A stretch of DNA of 5,559 nucleotides from Ignavibacteriales bacterium. GTDB lineage: Bacteria; Bacteroidota; Ignavibacteria; Ignavibacteriales; Melioribacteraceae. The notes under the pieces are model-generated. The model was not told the DNA's origin. It did no database searches and saw only the letters and a program-made list of their open reading frames with translations. Shown here one piece after another: positions 1 to 5,559 of the stretch. How positions within the stretch are numbered: position 1 is the first letter of the stretch; each line of letters opens with the position of its first letter. The position numbers and the translations under genes are program-made. The stretch lies in NCBI GenBank assembly GCA_016929735.1, contig JAFGID010000015.1:1-5559 (forward strand). Direction: 5' to 3'.

Positions 1-1106
1 ATATCTCTGCCAAGTATTCCTGATATTGAATTAAATGGCTCTGCAAAAAATTGCAACCATCTTTCAGCATCAAAATTTTTCAATTTGATATCCATTCTGG
101 CAGAAATAGTATATCCGAAAAGATTACCGCTTCTCTTATCAAATTGTGTACTTCTTCTTTCACCTTTTACAAGTTTTAACTCTTCAACTTTAATAGATTT
201 TTTTAATGCTTCGGAATATTCAACTAATGTGCTATGAACAACTTTTCCAACATTCATCTTGTTTATATCATCAATTATCTTAACTGTAATTGGATTAGGC
301 CCGCTTGAATCATGCCCTTCCATCCAAATTATATGCTCAGTAGTGAAATCAGCTACTTGTTCTTCAATCAGTTTATTCGCCCATTTTTCCAAATTTTCTG
401 AGAAGTATTCCTTCAACGGTTCAACAATCGAATAATCTTCCTCAGATAATTTAAAATCAGCAAAATGAAATGGCAACCCCCCTTTTTTCCAATTATAAGT
501 AATAATAGAAACATCCGTTCCATGAACCATTGGTCTGTAGATGTAAAAATAAAAATTATATCTTGGCATAGTTGAAAAACGGGATGTAATTTTTCTTGTT
601 CCATCAGCCCCTTCCCATAAAAATTCGGACTTAGGACTATCCAAAGAATTTACACCACGATAAAACATTATAACATCAATTCCGAATTGATCATATATTT
701 GCGGCAATTGAGAAATTTGTCCCCATGAAAAAGGTGAATAACCAATTTTTGAAACACCTCCATGCTCATTACAAATTTTATGTCCAAGTAATAAATTACG
801 AATTAGATTTTCGCCACCAACTTGAAACTCCTCTGGAAGAATATACCAAGGGCCAATTAGTAATTTTCCCTCTTTAACAAATTTTATAATTTCATTTTTC
901 TTATGCGGTCTTATTTCTAAATAATCTTTTAAAACAATTGACTGACTATCAAGATGAAAAGCACGATAACGAGGTTCTGTCTTCAAAATTCGTAAAGTTT
1001 CGTCAAGCATATCAACAAGATTTTGTCTTGTACGTTGGAATGGGAACCTCCATTCCCTATCCCAATGTGTATTTGATATTACATGAAAAACATAATTCTT
1101 TTTCAT
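1..1106 (-). CDS. GH38 alpha-mannosidase, N-terminal part (3' end outside window)
   Basis: This frame is open from the ATG at 1106 to the window edge: 368 codons with no stop, perhaps 40% of a full GH38 protein. The family hydrolyses alpha-mannosidic bonds with retention, using a catalytic metal, usually zinc. Residues 8-19 (HVISNTHWDREW) are the family's opening signature, and His14 and Asp16 are the expected first metal ligands. A GPWY segment (residues 84-87) and a GGENLIRNLLLG segment (97-108) flank the nucleophile site, where I read Glu92 instead of the usual Asp. Next come PFSWGQISQLPQIY and an EGHD motif (His265, Asp266), near the usual acid/base region. Residues from about 340 (ARMDIKLKNFDAERW) start the helical middle domain. 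There is no signal peptide, so the enzyme is probably cytoplasmic. The start is secure because an in-frame TAA lies only two codons upstream (1113-1115). The overall pattern resembles E. coli MngB, but the substrate cannot be assigned from this fragment. Confidence 0.93.
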   Translation of the reverse strand, partial: MKKNYVFHVISNTHWDREWRFPFQRTRQNLVDMLDETLRILKTEPRYRAFHLDSQSIVLKDYLEIRPHKKNEIIKFVKEGKLLIGPWYILPEEFQVGGENLIRNLLLGHKICNEHGGVSKIGYSPFSWGQISQLPQIYDQFGIDVIMFYRGVNSLDSPKSEFLWEGADGTRKITSRFSTMPRYNFYFYIYRPMVHGTDVSIITYNWKKGGLPFHFADFKLSEEDYSIVEPLKEYFSENLEKWANKLIEEQVADFTTEHIIWMEGHDSSGPNPITVKIIDDINKMNVGKVVHSTLVEYSEALKKSIKVEELKLVKGERRSTQFDKRSGNLFGYTISARMDIKLKNFDAERWLQFFAEPFNSISGILGRD

Positions 1107-1116
1107 TTGAATTTAT

Positions 1117-1122
1117 TCCTTT
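1117..1122 (-). promoter_or_regulatory. ribosome binding site of the mannosidase gene
   Basis: On the minus strand AAAGGA lies 10 nt before the ATG at 1106. The spacing is slightly long. It supports this start together with the in-frame stop at 1113-1115. Confidence 0.5.
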
Positions 1123-1138
1123 TGTACCATTAAATTTA

Positions 1139-1160
1139 ATTAGAACATAAAAATTCTAAT
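1139..1160 (-). promoter_or_regulatory. small dyad in the HAD-mannosidase spacer
   Basis: A perfect 7-bp inverted repeat, ATTAGAA and TTCTAAT on the minus strand, is separated by an 8-nt loop and ends 32 nt before the mannosidase start codon. A G-U pair could extend the stem by one. It is not followed by a T-run, so it is a poor intrinsic terminator. It could be an operator-like dyad, an mRNA hairpin, or chance in AT-rich DNA. Confidence 0.3.
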
Positions 1161-1217
1161 CTGTGAGAATCCGCTAAAATTGTACTGAGATTTTCGAAGT
1201 ATCCGCTTTATCCGCGT
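1158..1217 (-). repeat. short degenerate ATCCGC / AATCTGTG repeat at the HAD gene end
   Basis: Read on the plus strand, AATCTGTG (1158-1165) and AATCCGCT (1168-1175) are spaced 10 nt apart. TATCCGCTT (1200-1208) and TATCCGCGT (1209-1217) are adjacent 9-nt units. ATCCGC therefore occurs three times, at 1169, 1201 and 1210. The second cluster covers the stop codon (1208-1210) and the last two codons of the HAD gene, so its final Arg-Gly are encoded by the repeat. The tract occupies much of the 101-nt spacer before the mannosidase gene. Confidence 0.5.
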
Positions 1218-2587
1218 TCTATTTTAATAAATAAATTTTCTTTTAATAAAACTTCAGGCAGTCCACCCTTTGCAATGTATGATGCAGCGGATAAATTATG
1301 TCCCGAAGTATGAGCAAATGGTACTGCAACGCAGCACCCAACCCCTGCAGCACGAATTGCAATTGTTCCACTCTCACTATCTTCAAAACCGATTACTTTA
1401 TCAAAATATTCCTTCGGTATTCCCAGTTGATAAAGTGCAATACTATATAAGTCTCTATGTGGTTTCAATCTTATCTCACTCGAATCAGTTGCTGTAATAA
1501 CTGCATCATAAAATTTTGTATAATCTTCAAATTTTGAGATTAATATATTTTTACATTCGGTAGGCAATTCTGTCTTGGAAATTTTTTCTATCAACACTTT
1601 AAATACTTCAGACAAGACTATATCTGCTTCATAAAATATTGATGAAGTTACGACAGCAATTTTAACAGGCCTTTTAATAAAGTAATTGCTTAAGTTAATT
1701 AAATTGTTCGTCACTATACTTTTATCAAAATTTATCTCTGGCTTATCACTACTTTTTTGATATTCTTCAATTAAATAATCAATCACATACTTGACATTAT
1801 CCCCAAGTAATCCCTTAACAAGCGGTAGAAATATTTCTACTCCTTTCATCGCTGTTATCAAATGTTTATTGGGAACACCAAAAACTTGTTTTGAAATTTC
1901 ACTCCCCTGCCCTAATTTTATTTTCTGCAAAATTTCGTGGTATCTTTGATAATAGACATCAATACCTATTCTAACTAAATCTTCTTTTTTAAATTCTGGC
2001 AATTTTTCCAAATACTTGTCATAAAAATAATTTAATTGAACTTGCTTTATCTCGATATCGGAGGGTTCTGAATTTCTCAAATATTTTATTTTTTCATCTT
2101 TAAGCATTTCAGTGAGTAAAAGATTTTTTGCATTATTCTTCACTTCTTCTTTTCGCTGTTTATCTTGTCCATATGTAATATTCCATAGTACAGCATAAAT
2201 AAAAGATTCCTTTATTTTATCTAATTTGAATTTATTTTGATATTTATTAATTAAATATTCAATATGTTTTGTTGTGCTGTTTCCTATTACGAAAGGTAAA
2301 TCAATAAAATGGTCAAGCCCCATCCATTCATCTTTTGCCATTTTATTGCTTAATTTTCTTACCATAAACTCCAAAGAATGTATGCATAAGTCTTCAGTTG
2401 TTGTAGTTGTTCCATCCATATCCATCACTATTCCAATTATATCTTTTAGCGATGATAATTTAGATGCTAATGGATAGACTGAATATTCTTCAAATATGTA
2501 ATCAGGATTTTTAACGATTGCAAATTCCTCACCTGAATTAAGAATTACTTGTGCTGCTTTTTGTTTGTCTGTAATTAATACGTTCAT
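1208..2587 (-). CDS. HAD-superfamily hydrolase with large inserted cap
   Basis: This 459-residue protein has all four HAD motifs. Motif I is DMDGT, with nucleophile Asp56 and acid/base Asp58. Motif II is VVTSS (Thr314). Motif III is Lys375 in RLKPH. Motif IV is GFEDSESG (Glu402, Asp403). The tail around motif IV (GTIAIRAAGVGCCVAVPF) resembles the beta-phosphoglucomutase-like branch. Such enzymes form an aspartyl-phosphate and usually act as phosphatases or phosphoglucomutases. Between motifs I and II lie about 240 residues, mostly charged and helix-like, far more than the common cap of 70-130. About 50 residues precede motif I. No signal peptide or membrane segment is visible. The ATG at 2587 starts 27 nt after the mutase stop, in the same frame, with only a weak GTGG as ribosome site. 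Its neighbours suggest a sugar-phosphate substrate, but this is inference. The HAD assignment is firm and the substrate unknown. Confidence 0.9.
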   Translation of the reverse strand: MNVLITDKQKAAQVILNSGEEFAIVKNPDYIFEEYSVYPLASKLSSLKDIIGIVMDMDGTTTTTEDLCIHSLEFMVRKLSNKMAKDEWMGLDHFIDLPFVIGNSTTKHIEYLINKYQNKFKLDKIKESFIYAVLWNITYGQDKQRKEEVKNNAKNLLLTEMLKDEKIKYLRNSEPSDIEIKQVQLNYFYDKYLEKLPEFKKEDLVRIGIDVYYQRYHEILQKIKLGQGSEISKQVFGVPNKHLITAMKGVEIFLPLVKGLLGDNVKYVIDYLIEEYQKSSDKPEINFDKSIVTNNLINLSNYFIKRPVKIAVVTSSIFYEADIVLSEVFKVLIEKISKTELPTECKNILISKFEDYTKFYDAVITATDSSEIRLKPHRDLYSIALYQLGIPKEYFDKVIGFEDSESGTIAIRAAGVGCCVAVPFAHTSGHNLSAASYIAKGGLPEVLLKENLFIKIERG

Positions 2588-2594
2588 TTTTTAC

Positions 2595-2621
2595 CACTAA
2601 GTTCACTTAGGACACTAAGAG
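2595..2621 (-). repeat. three 9-nt tandem units (CTTAGTG type) at the mutase-HAD junction
   Basis: On the minus strand three units follow each other with a period of 9: CTCTTAGTG (2613-2621), TCCTAAGTG (2604-2612) and AACTTAGTG (2595-2603). The first holds the mutase stop codon TAG (2615-2617). The last provides the GTGG that sits 6 nt before the HAD start. CTAAGT and ACTTAG inside the tract form a 6-bp palindrome with a 2-nt centre. In the mutase reading frame the tract and its edge give TAG, TGA, TAG and TAA in turn. Confidence 0.65.
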
Positions 2622-4033
2622 TTTTTGTTTATAAAATTAATCCCTTGACTTAAAATATTTTGAACTTCCTCATCTGATTGTCCTTCGGCATAAAATCTGA
2701 TTATTGGTTCTGTCTCGGATGAACGAATTAGTAACCACCTTGTATCACCTTCAAGAAGAAATTTCAATCCGTTTATTATTCCACGGCTGCTCAGGAATTT
2801 TTCTATATAAACAATTTTGAAATCTGATATTTTCTCTGGTTGTTGTGTAAATAAATTTGGCAACAAATTGATTCTGTCTTCATCTTCATATTTTACATCG
2901 ATTCTATCATAAAATATATTTCCAAATTCTTTACTTTTTTCAGATATTAAATCACTAAGTTTTTTATATTTTGATTTAGCTAGCATTTCTATAAATAACA
3001 ATCCCGATAAAATTCCATCTCTTTCAGGTATATGTCCTTTGTATCCGTAACCGCCGCTTTCCTCGCAACCGAATGCTATGTCTTCTTCGAGCATCTTTTC
3101 ACAGATATACTTAAATCCAACTTGTACACTGAAAACTTTTCTATTCCCATTTTCAAAATATTGCTTTAATTTATTAGTAACAGAAGATGTCTTGACAAGA
3201 TGGCCATCAACTTTTTTTTCATTTATCAAAAAATCAGTTAGGAGCAAAATAGTTTCCTGTGCACTCAACCAATCACCATTATCAAGCAAAATACCTACTC
3301 TGTCTGCATCTCCATCGTTGGCGATACCAAATGAATATTTACCATCTTTAATAAGTTCATCTTTCAGCGGAATTAAATTTTTCTCAATTGGTTCGGCATA
3401 CCTATATGAAAAATCCTCTCGGACAATACCAAAGATTGTATTTGTATCAATTTCAACCTCTCTCAAAAGATTTTCGATGATTTGCTGTCCCGCACCGCTC
3501 ATTGAATCAATTAAGATTTTTAAATTTGATTTTTTAATCGCATTAAAATCAACGAACTCTTTTATTCTCTTAATATAATTTGATAAAATATCACATTCTA
3601 AAACTAATTTTTCATCTTTCTTTATTTCTGATTTACCTAGTAATTTTTCTATTTCAAGAGTTACTTCAGTCAGAAAAGGTCCGCCATAATGTGCTTTAAA
3701 TTTAATTCCATTATATTCTGCCGGATTATGTGAAGCCGTAATCATTACACCTGCACTTAATTTTTTATTTTTAACTGTAAATGAGACTACAGGTGTTGGG
3801 ATAATCCCATCTGATAAAATACTTTCAATTTTATTTCCTGAACATACCTGGGCAAATAATTGAGCAAATTTTTTAGAATATTTTCTTCCGTCATATCCGA
3901 CAACAATTTTCGGATTATCAAATTTCTGATTTATGTAATCTGAAAATGCTTGTGCGACTATTGCAACATTTTCAAAATTTACTTCTGAATCTATTAACCC
4001 CCGCCAGCCGTCTGTTCCAAATATTATATTCAT
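2615..4033 (-). CDS. phosphoglucomutase/phosphomannomutase (alpha-D-phosphohexomutase)
   Basis: The enzyme moves the phosphate of a hexose between O6 and O1, using a phosphoserine and magnesium. All four active-site loops are present in 472 residues, the usual length. FGTDGWRG is at 5-12. The phosphoserine loop is TASHNPAEYNGIK, with Ser101. The metal loop is DGDADR (Asp240, Asp242, Asp244). The sugar-binding loop is GCEESGG (322-328), where many relatives have GGEESGG, followed by GHIPERDGI. The phosphate-binding loop is RSSETEP (437-443). An upstream TTG at 4066 would add 11 residues. I prefer the ATG at 4033 because GGAG lies 5 nt before it and the family begins close to the FGTDGWRG motif. 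The gene lies 38 nt after the oxidoreductase and 27 nt before the HAD gene, consistent with co-transcription. Glucose versus mannose preference cannot be read from these loops; the linked mannosidase makes mannose phosphate attractive but unproven. Confidence 0.95.
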   Translation of the reverse strand: MNIIFGTDGWRGLIDSEVNFENVAIVAQAFSDYINQKFDNPKIVVGYDGRKYSKKFAQLFAQVCSGNKIESILSDGIIPTPVVSFTVKNKKLSAGVMITASHNPAEYNGIKFKAHYGGPFLTEVTLEIEKLLGKSEIKKDEKLVLECDILSNYIKRIKEFVDFNAIKKSNLKILIDSMSGAGQQIIENLLREVEIDTNTIFGIVREDFSYRYAEPIEKNLIPLKDELIKDGKYSFGIANDGDADRVGILLDNGDWLSAQETILLLTDFLINEKKVDGHLVKTSSVTNKLKQYFENGNRKVFSVQVGFKYICEKMLEEDIAFGCEESGGYGYKGHIPERDGILSGLLFIEMLAKSKYKKLSDLISEKSKEFGNIFYDRIDVKYEDEDRINLLPNLFTQQPEKISDFKIVYIEKFLSSRGIINGLKFLLEGDTRWLLIRSSETEPIIRFYAEGQSDEEVQNILSQGINFINKNS

Positions 4034-4038
4034 TTTTT

Positions 4039-4042
4039 CTCC
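4039..4042 (-). promoter_or_regulatory. ribosome binding site deciding the mutase start
   Basis: GGAG on the minus strand is followed by five A residues and then the ATG at 4033. It is the clearest Shine-Dalgarno sequence in the window. It lies inside the extended frame that would begin at the TTG at 4066, so it argues for the shorter protein. Confidence 0.65.
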
Positions 4043-4071
4043 ATCGCTACAAAAACTCAAGAACAATAAGG

Positions 4072-5385
4072 TTAGTCTAAATTATCTGATAATTCTTTTC
4101 GAATTTTTTGATAATCAACATTTCGGATTGGACAATTATCCTTTATTGCTAATGCTGCAACAGCACCACAAGCCTCCCCAATCGCTGAACAGGTTGGTTG
4201 AATCCGGACTGCACTATGCCCTTCTCTCGTTGATGAGACGCATCTACCTGCTGCAAGAATATTATCCGCATCTTTAACGAATAAAGCACGCATTGGAATT
4301 TCATAATATTGTCCTTCAGGTAATTCTTCCATTCTCGATTCTTCATCTTCCTGTCCATGAATATCGATACCATAGCAAGCACGGGCGATTGCATCTTGAA
4401 ATTTCATTCCTTTTTTCACATCATTACCGTTAATCGTATAATCTCCTATTACTCTTCTTGTTTCACGAACACCAACCTGAACTGCACTCTCCAATAAATA
4501 TGAATTTTCAAAACCTTTAATTTCCTTCACTAGAAAATTTACAACTCTGTTTATCTGTTCCCGACCTATAATTTCAGCTTTTGTCAAGTCATAAGATGAT
4601 GAAGCATCCAAACCAGTGATGTTTGTTGTATTAAAAGCACCTTCACCTTTTTCAGGTAAAGTTGTAAAAAAAATATATTCCAACTCTTTATGGAGTTCTC
4701 CCTTTTCAACTGCCCTTTTAACTGAATTAAAAAATCCTGCGATTGATATAATATTTTTATAATCAGTAGTATCAAAAATCCAAGAAAAATAATCCTCTTT
4801 GTTTTTCCACGCATTTTCTTTTACCTTGTCAATATCAATACCACCCATCCTAAAGAACAATGTCATCGTCTGAAGATTACCTGTTTTTTCATCACCTTTT
4901 TGAAATGGTAGATTTGATAGATAAATCAAAGATGCATCACCCGATGTATCAATAAATACATTTGCTTGAATTATTATTTCTTTATTGTTTGACTGAACTG
5001 TAATTGATTTAAGTATTCTATCCTTGAAATCCGTAGCAATAATTTCTGCATTAAATAAAATATCAACATTTGCTTCTTTCAGTAATTTGTAGGCTGCTTT
5101 GCGAAACTCGAGAGCATAAAATCCATTATCTATCATTCCTTCAATTTTACGCATTTCATTTTGCAAATTTTCAAACACTCCACGAACTAGCACTTTATCT
5201 TTTATCCAATATTTCATAAACGGTGTAACCATACCCGCAGAAGACATTCCACCAAGAAATGAGTACCTCTCTACGAGAAGCGTTTTAGCTCCATGAGAAC
5301 TAGCTTTAATCGCCGCAGAGATCCCGGCAACACCTGCACCCGCCACAATTACATCGTATTTATTTTGAATTGACATAAAAATCAT
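4072..5385 (-). CDS. FAD-dependent oxidoreductase (FAD_oxidored type)
   Basis: This 437-residue flavoprotein starts with a dinucleotide-binding fold. DVIVAGAGVAGISAAI carries GxGxxG at residues 16-21, with the ribose-binding acid in VER (Glu39), followed by FLGGMSSAGMV. A second FAD-contact segment, FIDTSGDAS, is at 144-152. The C-terminal FAD segment runs from about 376, with LAAGRCVSST and then a VRIQPTCSAIGEACGAVAALA stretch split over 393-413. This order matches the FAD_oxidored family (PF12831), whose substrates are mostly unknown and whose genes often lie near carbohydrate genes. No signal peptide is visible, so it is probably cytoplasmic. Two start codons fit, ATG at 5385 and ATG at 5376; neither has a Shine-Dalgarno sequence, and the shorter one gives MSIQNKYDVIV. 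It is the first gene of the likely operon. The family is secure; the reaction is not known. Confidence 0.9.
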   Translation of the reverse strand: MIFMSIQNKYDVIVAGAGVAGISAAIKASSHGAKTLLVERYSFLGGMSSAGMVTPFMKYWIKDKVLVRGVFENLQNEMRKIEGMIDNGFYALEFRKAAYKLLKEANVDILFNAEIIATDFKDRILKSITVQSNNKEIIIQANVFIDTSGDASLIYLSNLPFQKGDEKTGNLQTMTLFFRMGGIDIDKVKENAWKNKEDYFSWIFDTTDYKNIISIAGFFNSVKRAVEKGELHKELEYIFFTTLPEKGEGAFNTTNITGLDASSSYDLTKAEIIGREQINRVVNFLVKEIKGFENSYLLESAVQVGVRETRRVIGDYTINGNDVKKGMKFQDAIARACYGIDIHGQEDEESRMEELPEGQYYEIPMRALFVKDADNILAAGRCVSSTREGHSAVRIQPTCSAIGEACGAVAALAIKDNCPIRNVDYQKIRKELSDNLD

Positions 5386-5398
5386 AAAAATTATTGTG

Positions 5399-5406
5399 CA
5401 AATGTA
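5399..5406 (-). promoter_or_regulatory. candidate Bacteroidota-type -7 promoter box
   Basis: TACATTTG on the minus strand matches the TAnnTTTG box used by the main sigma factor of Bacteroidota. It lies 13 nt before the ATG at 5385, which would leave a very short leader. I see no TTG at the usual -33 distance, so the match could be chance in AT-rich DNA. The rest of the 109-nt spacer (5386-5494) holds no strong terminator hairpin; the only inverted repeat I noticed is AAAAAT and ATTTTT around 5440-5460, made of A-T pairs alone. Confidence 0.3.
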
Positions 5407-5494
5407 AATAATTTAGAGATAAGTTGATTATAAAAATATTTTCATTTTTAATAGATTAGTAAAGAATCAATTTTTCAAAGGAAGAATAACAATA

Positions 5495-5559
5495 TTACTT
5501 TATCAACACCATCTTCTTTGCTTGTATAAAATTACCTGCATTCAACTGATAGATATAAA
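5495..5559 (-). CDS. C-terminal end of a type IX secretion system cargo protein (5' end outside window)
   Basis: A minus-strand frame enters from the right edge and ends at TAA (5495-5497). Only 20 complete residues plus the stop are visible. They begin YIYQLNAGN and end KKMVLIK. This is the typical last strand of the type A C-terminal sorting domain (Por secretion tail), in which a YxYxLxAG segment is followed by basic residues and a short hydrophobic end. The domain directs proteins through the outer membrane and is then usually removed. The catalytic or binding part lies outside the window, so the protein's function is unknown. It is encoded in the same direction as the other genes, 109 nt before the oxidoreductase. 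The frame is short, but the match to the tail is close, including position relative to the stop. Confidence 0.8.
   Translation of the reverse strand, partial: YIYQLNAGNFIQAKKMVLIK

Noticed and set aside
413..604. Minus-strand frame of 63 codons
   Set aside because: It overlaps the GH38 frame in another phase. The GH38 frame runs without a stop through the region and carries the motifs.
938..1150. Plus-strand frame of 70 codons
   Set aside because: It lies opposite the start of the GH38 gene, whose frame has clear family motifs. The plus-strand peptide resembles nothing and is a shadow.
1270..2477. Two plus-strand frames (1270-1497 and 2274-2477)
   Set aside because: Both are antisense to the HAD gene, over motifs III/IV and motif I respectively. 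Neither has a recognisable domain or a convincing ribosome site.
3078..3578. Plus-strand frame of 166 codons
   Set aside because: It is entirely antisense to the mutase gene, including the DGDADR loop region. The Ser/Phe/Leu-rich translation is typical of a reverse-complement shadow.
4034..4066. N-terminal extension of the mutase from a TTG at 4066
   Set aside because: The extra 11 residues precede the family's usual N-terminus, and a good GGAG ribosome site lies inside the extension, 5 nt before the ATG at 4033.
4149..4814. Two minus-strand frames (4149-4394 and 4584-4814)
   Set aside because: Both are out-of-phase shadows within the oxidoreductase gene, which is continuous and has FAD motifs at both ends.
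5440..5460. AAAAAT/ATTTTT inverted repeat as a terminator after the secreted protein gene
   Set aside because: The stem has only six A-T pairs and no G-C pair, and such repeats are common by chance in AT-rich spacers.

Overview
The window is AT-rich (by eye roughly one third G+C) and reads almost entirely on the minus strand. It carries five genes in one direction, two of them cut by the window edges. From right to left, which is the direction of transcription, they are: the last 21 residues of a protein exported by the type IX secretion system (5495-5559); an FAD-dependent oxidoreductase (4072-5385); a phosphoglucomutase/phosphomannomutase (2615-4033); a HAD-superfamily hydrolase with a very large cap (1208-2587); and the N-terminal 368 residues of a GH38 alpha-mannosidase (1-1106).

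The organism is most likely from the Bacteroidota/Ignavibacteriota side of the FCB group. The evidence is the C-terminal sorting tail of the type IX system at the right edge, the low G+C, and the near absence of a Shine-Dalgarno sequence before the oxidoreductase. The window does not separate these phyla.

The layout suggests one transcription unit for the three middle genes. Their spacers are 38 nt (oxidoreductase to mutase) and 27 nt (mutase to HAD). The mannosidase follows after 101 nt and may belong to the same unit or have its own signal; a small dyad lies in that spacer. The 109-nt spacer right of the oxidoreductase (5386-5494) has no strong terminator hairpin but contains a candidate -7 promoter box close to the start codon.

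The genes together point to handling of mannose-containing glycans. The mannosidase, which lacks a signal peptide, would release mannose in the cytoplasm. The mutase would interconvert hexose 6- and 1-phosphates. The HAD enzyme could act on a sugar phosphate, and the oxidoreductase is of a type with unknown substrate that often lies near carbohydrate genes. This pathway is inference; only the family assignments are read from sequence.

I found no defence system, CRISPR array, RNA gene or mobile element. The most notable points are a Glu where GH38 enzymes normally carry the Asp nucleophile, a roughly 240-residue cap in the HAD protein, and short periodic repeats (9-10 nt) in two spacers that overlap the stop codon of the upstream gene.
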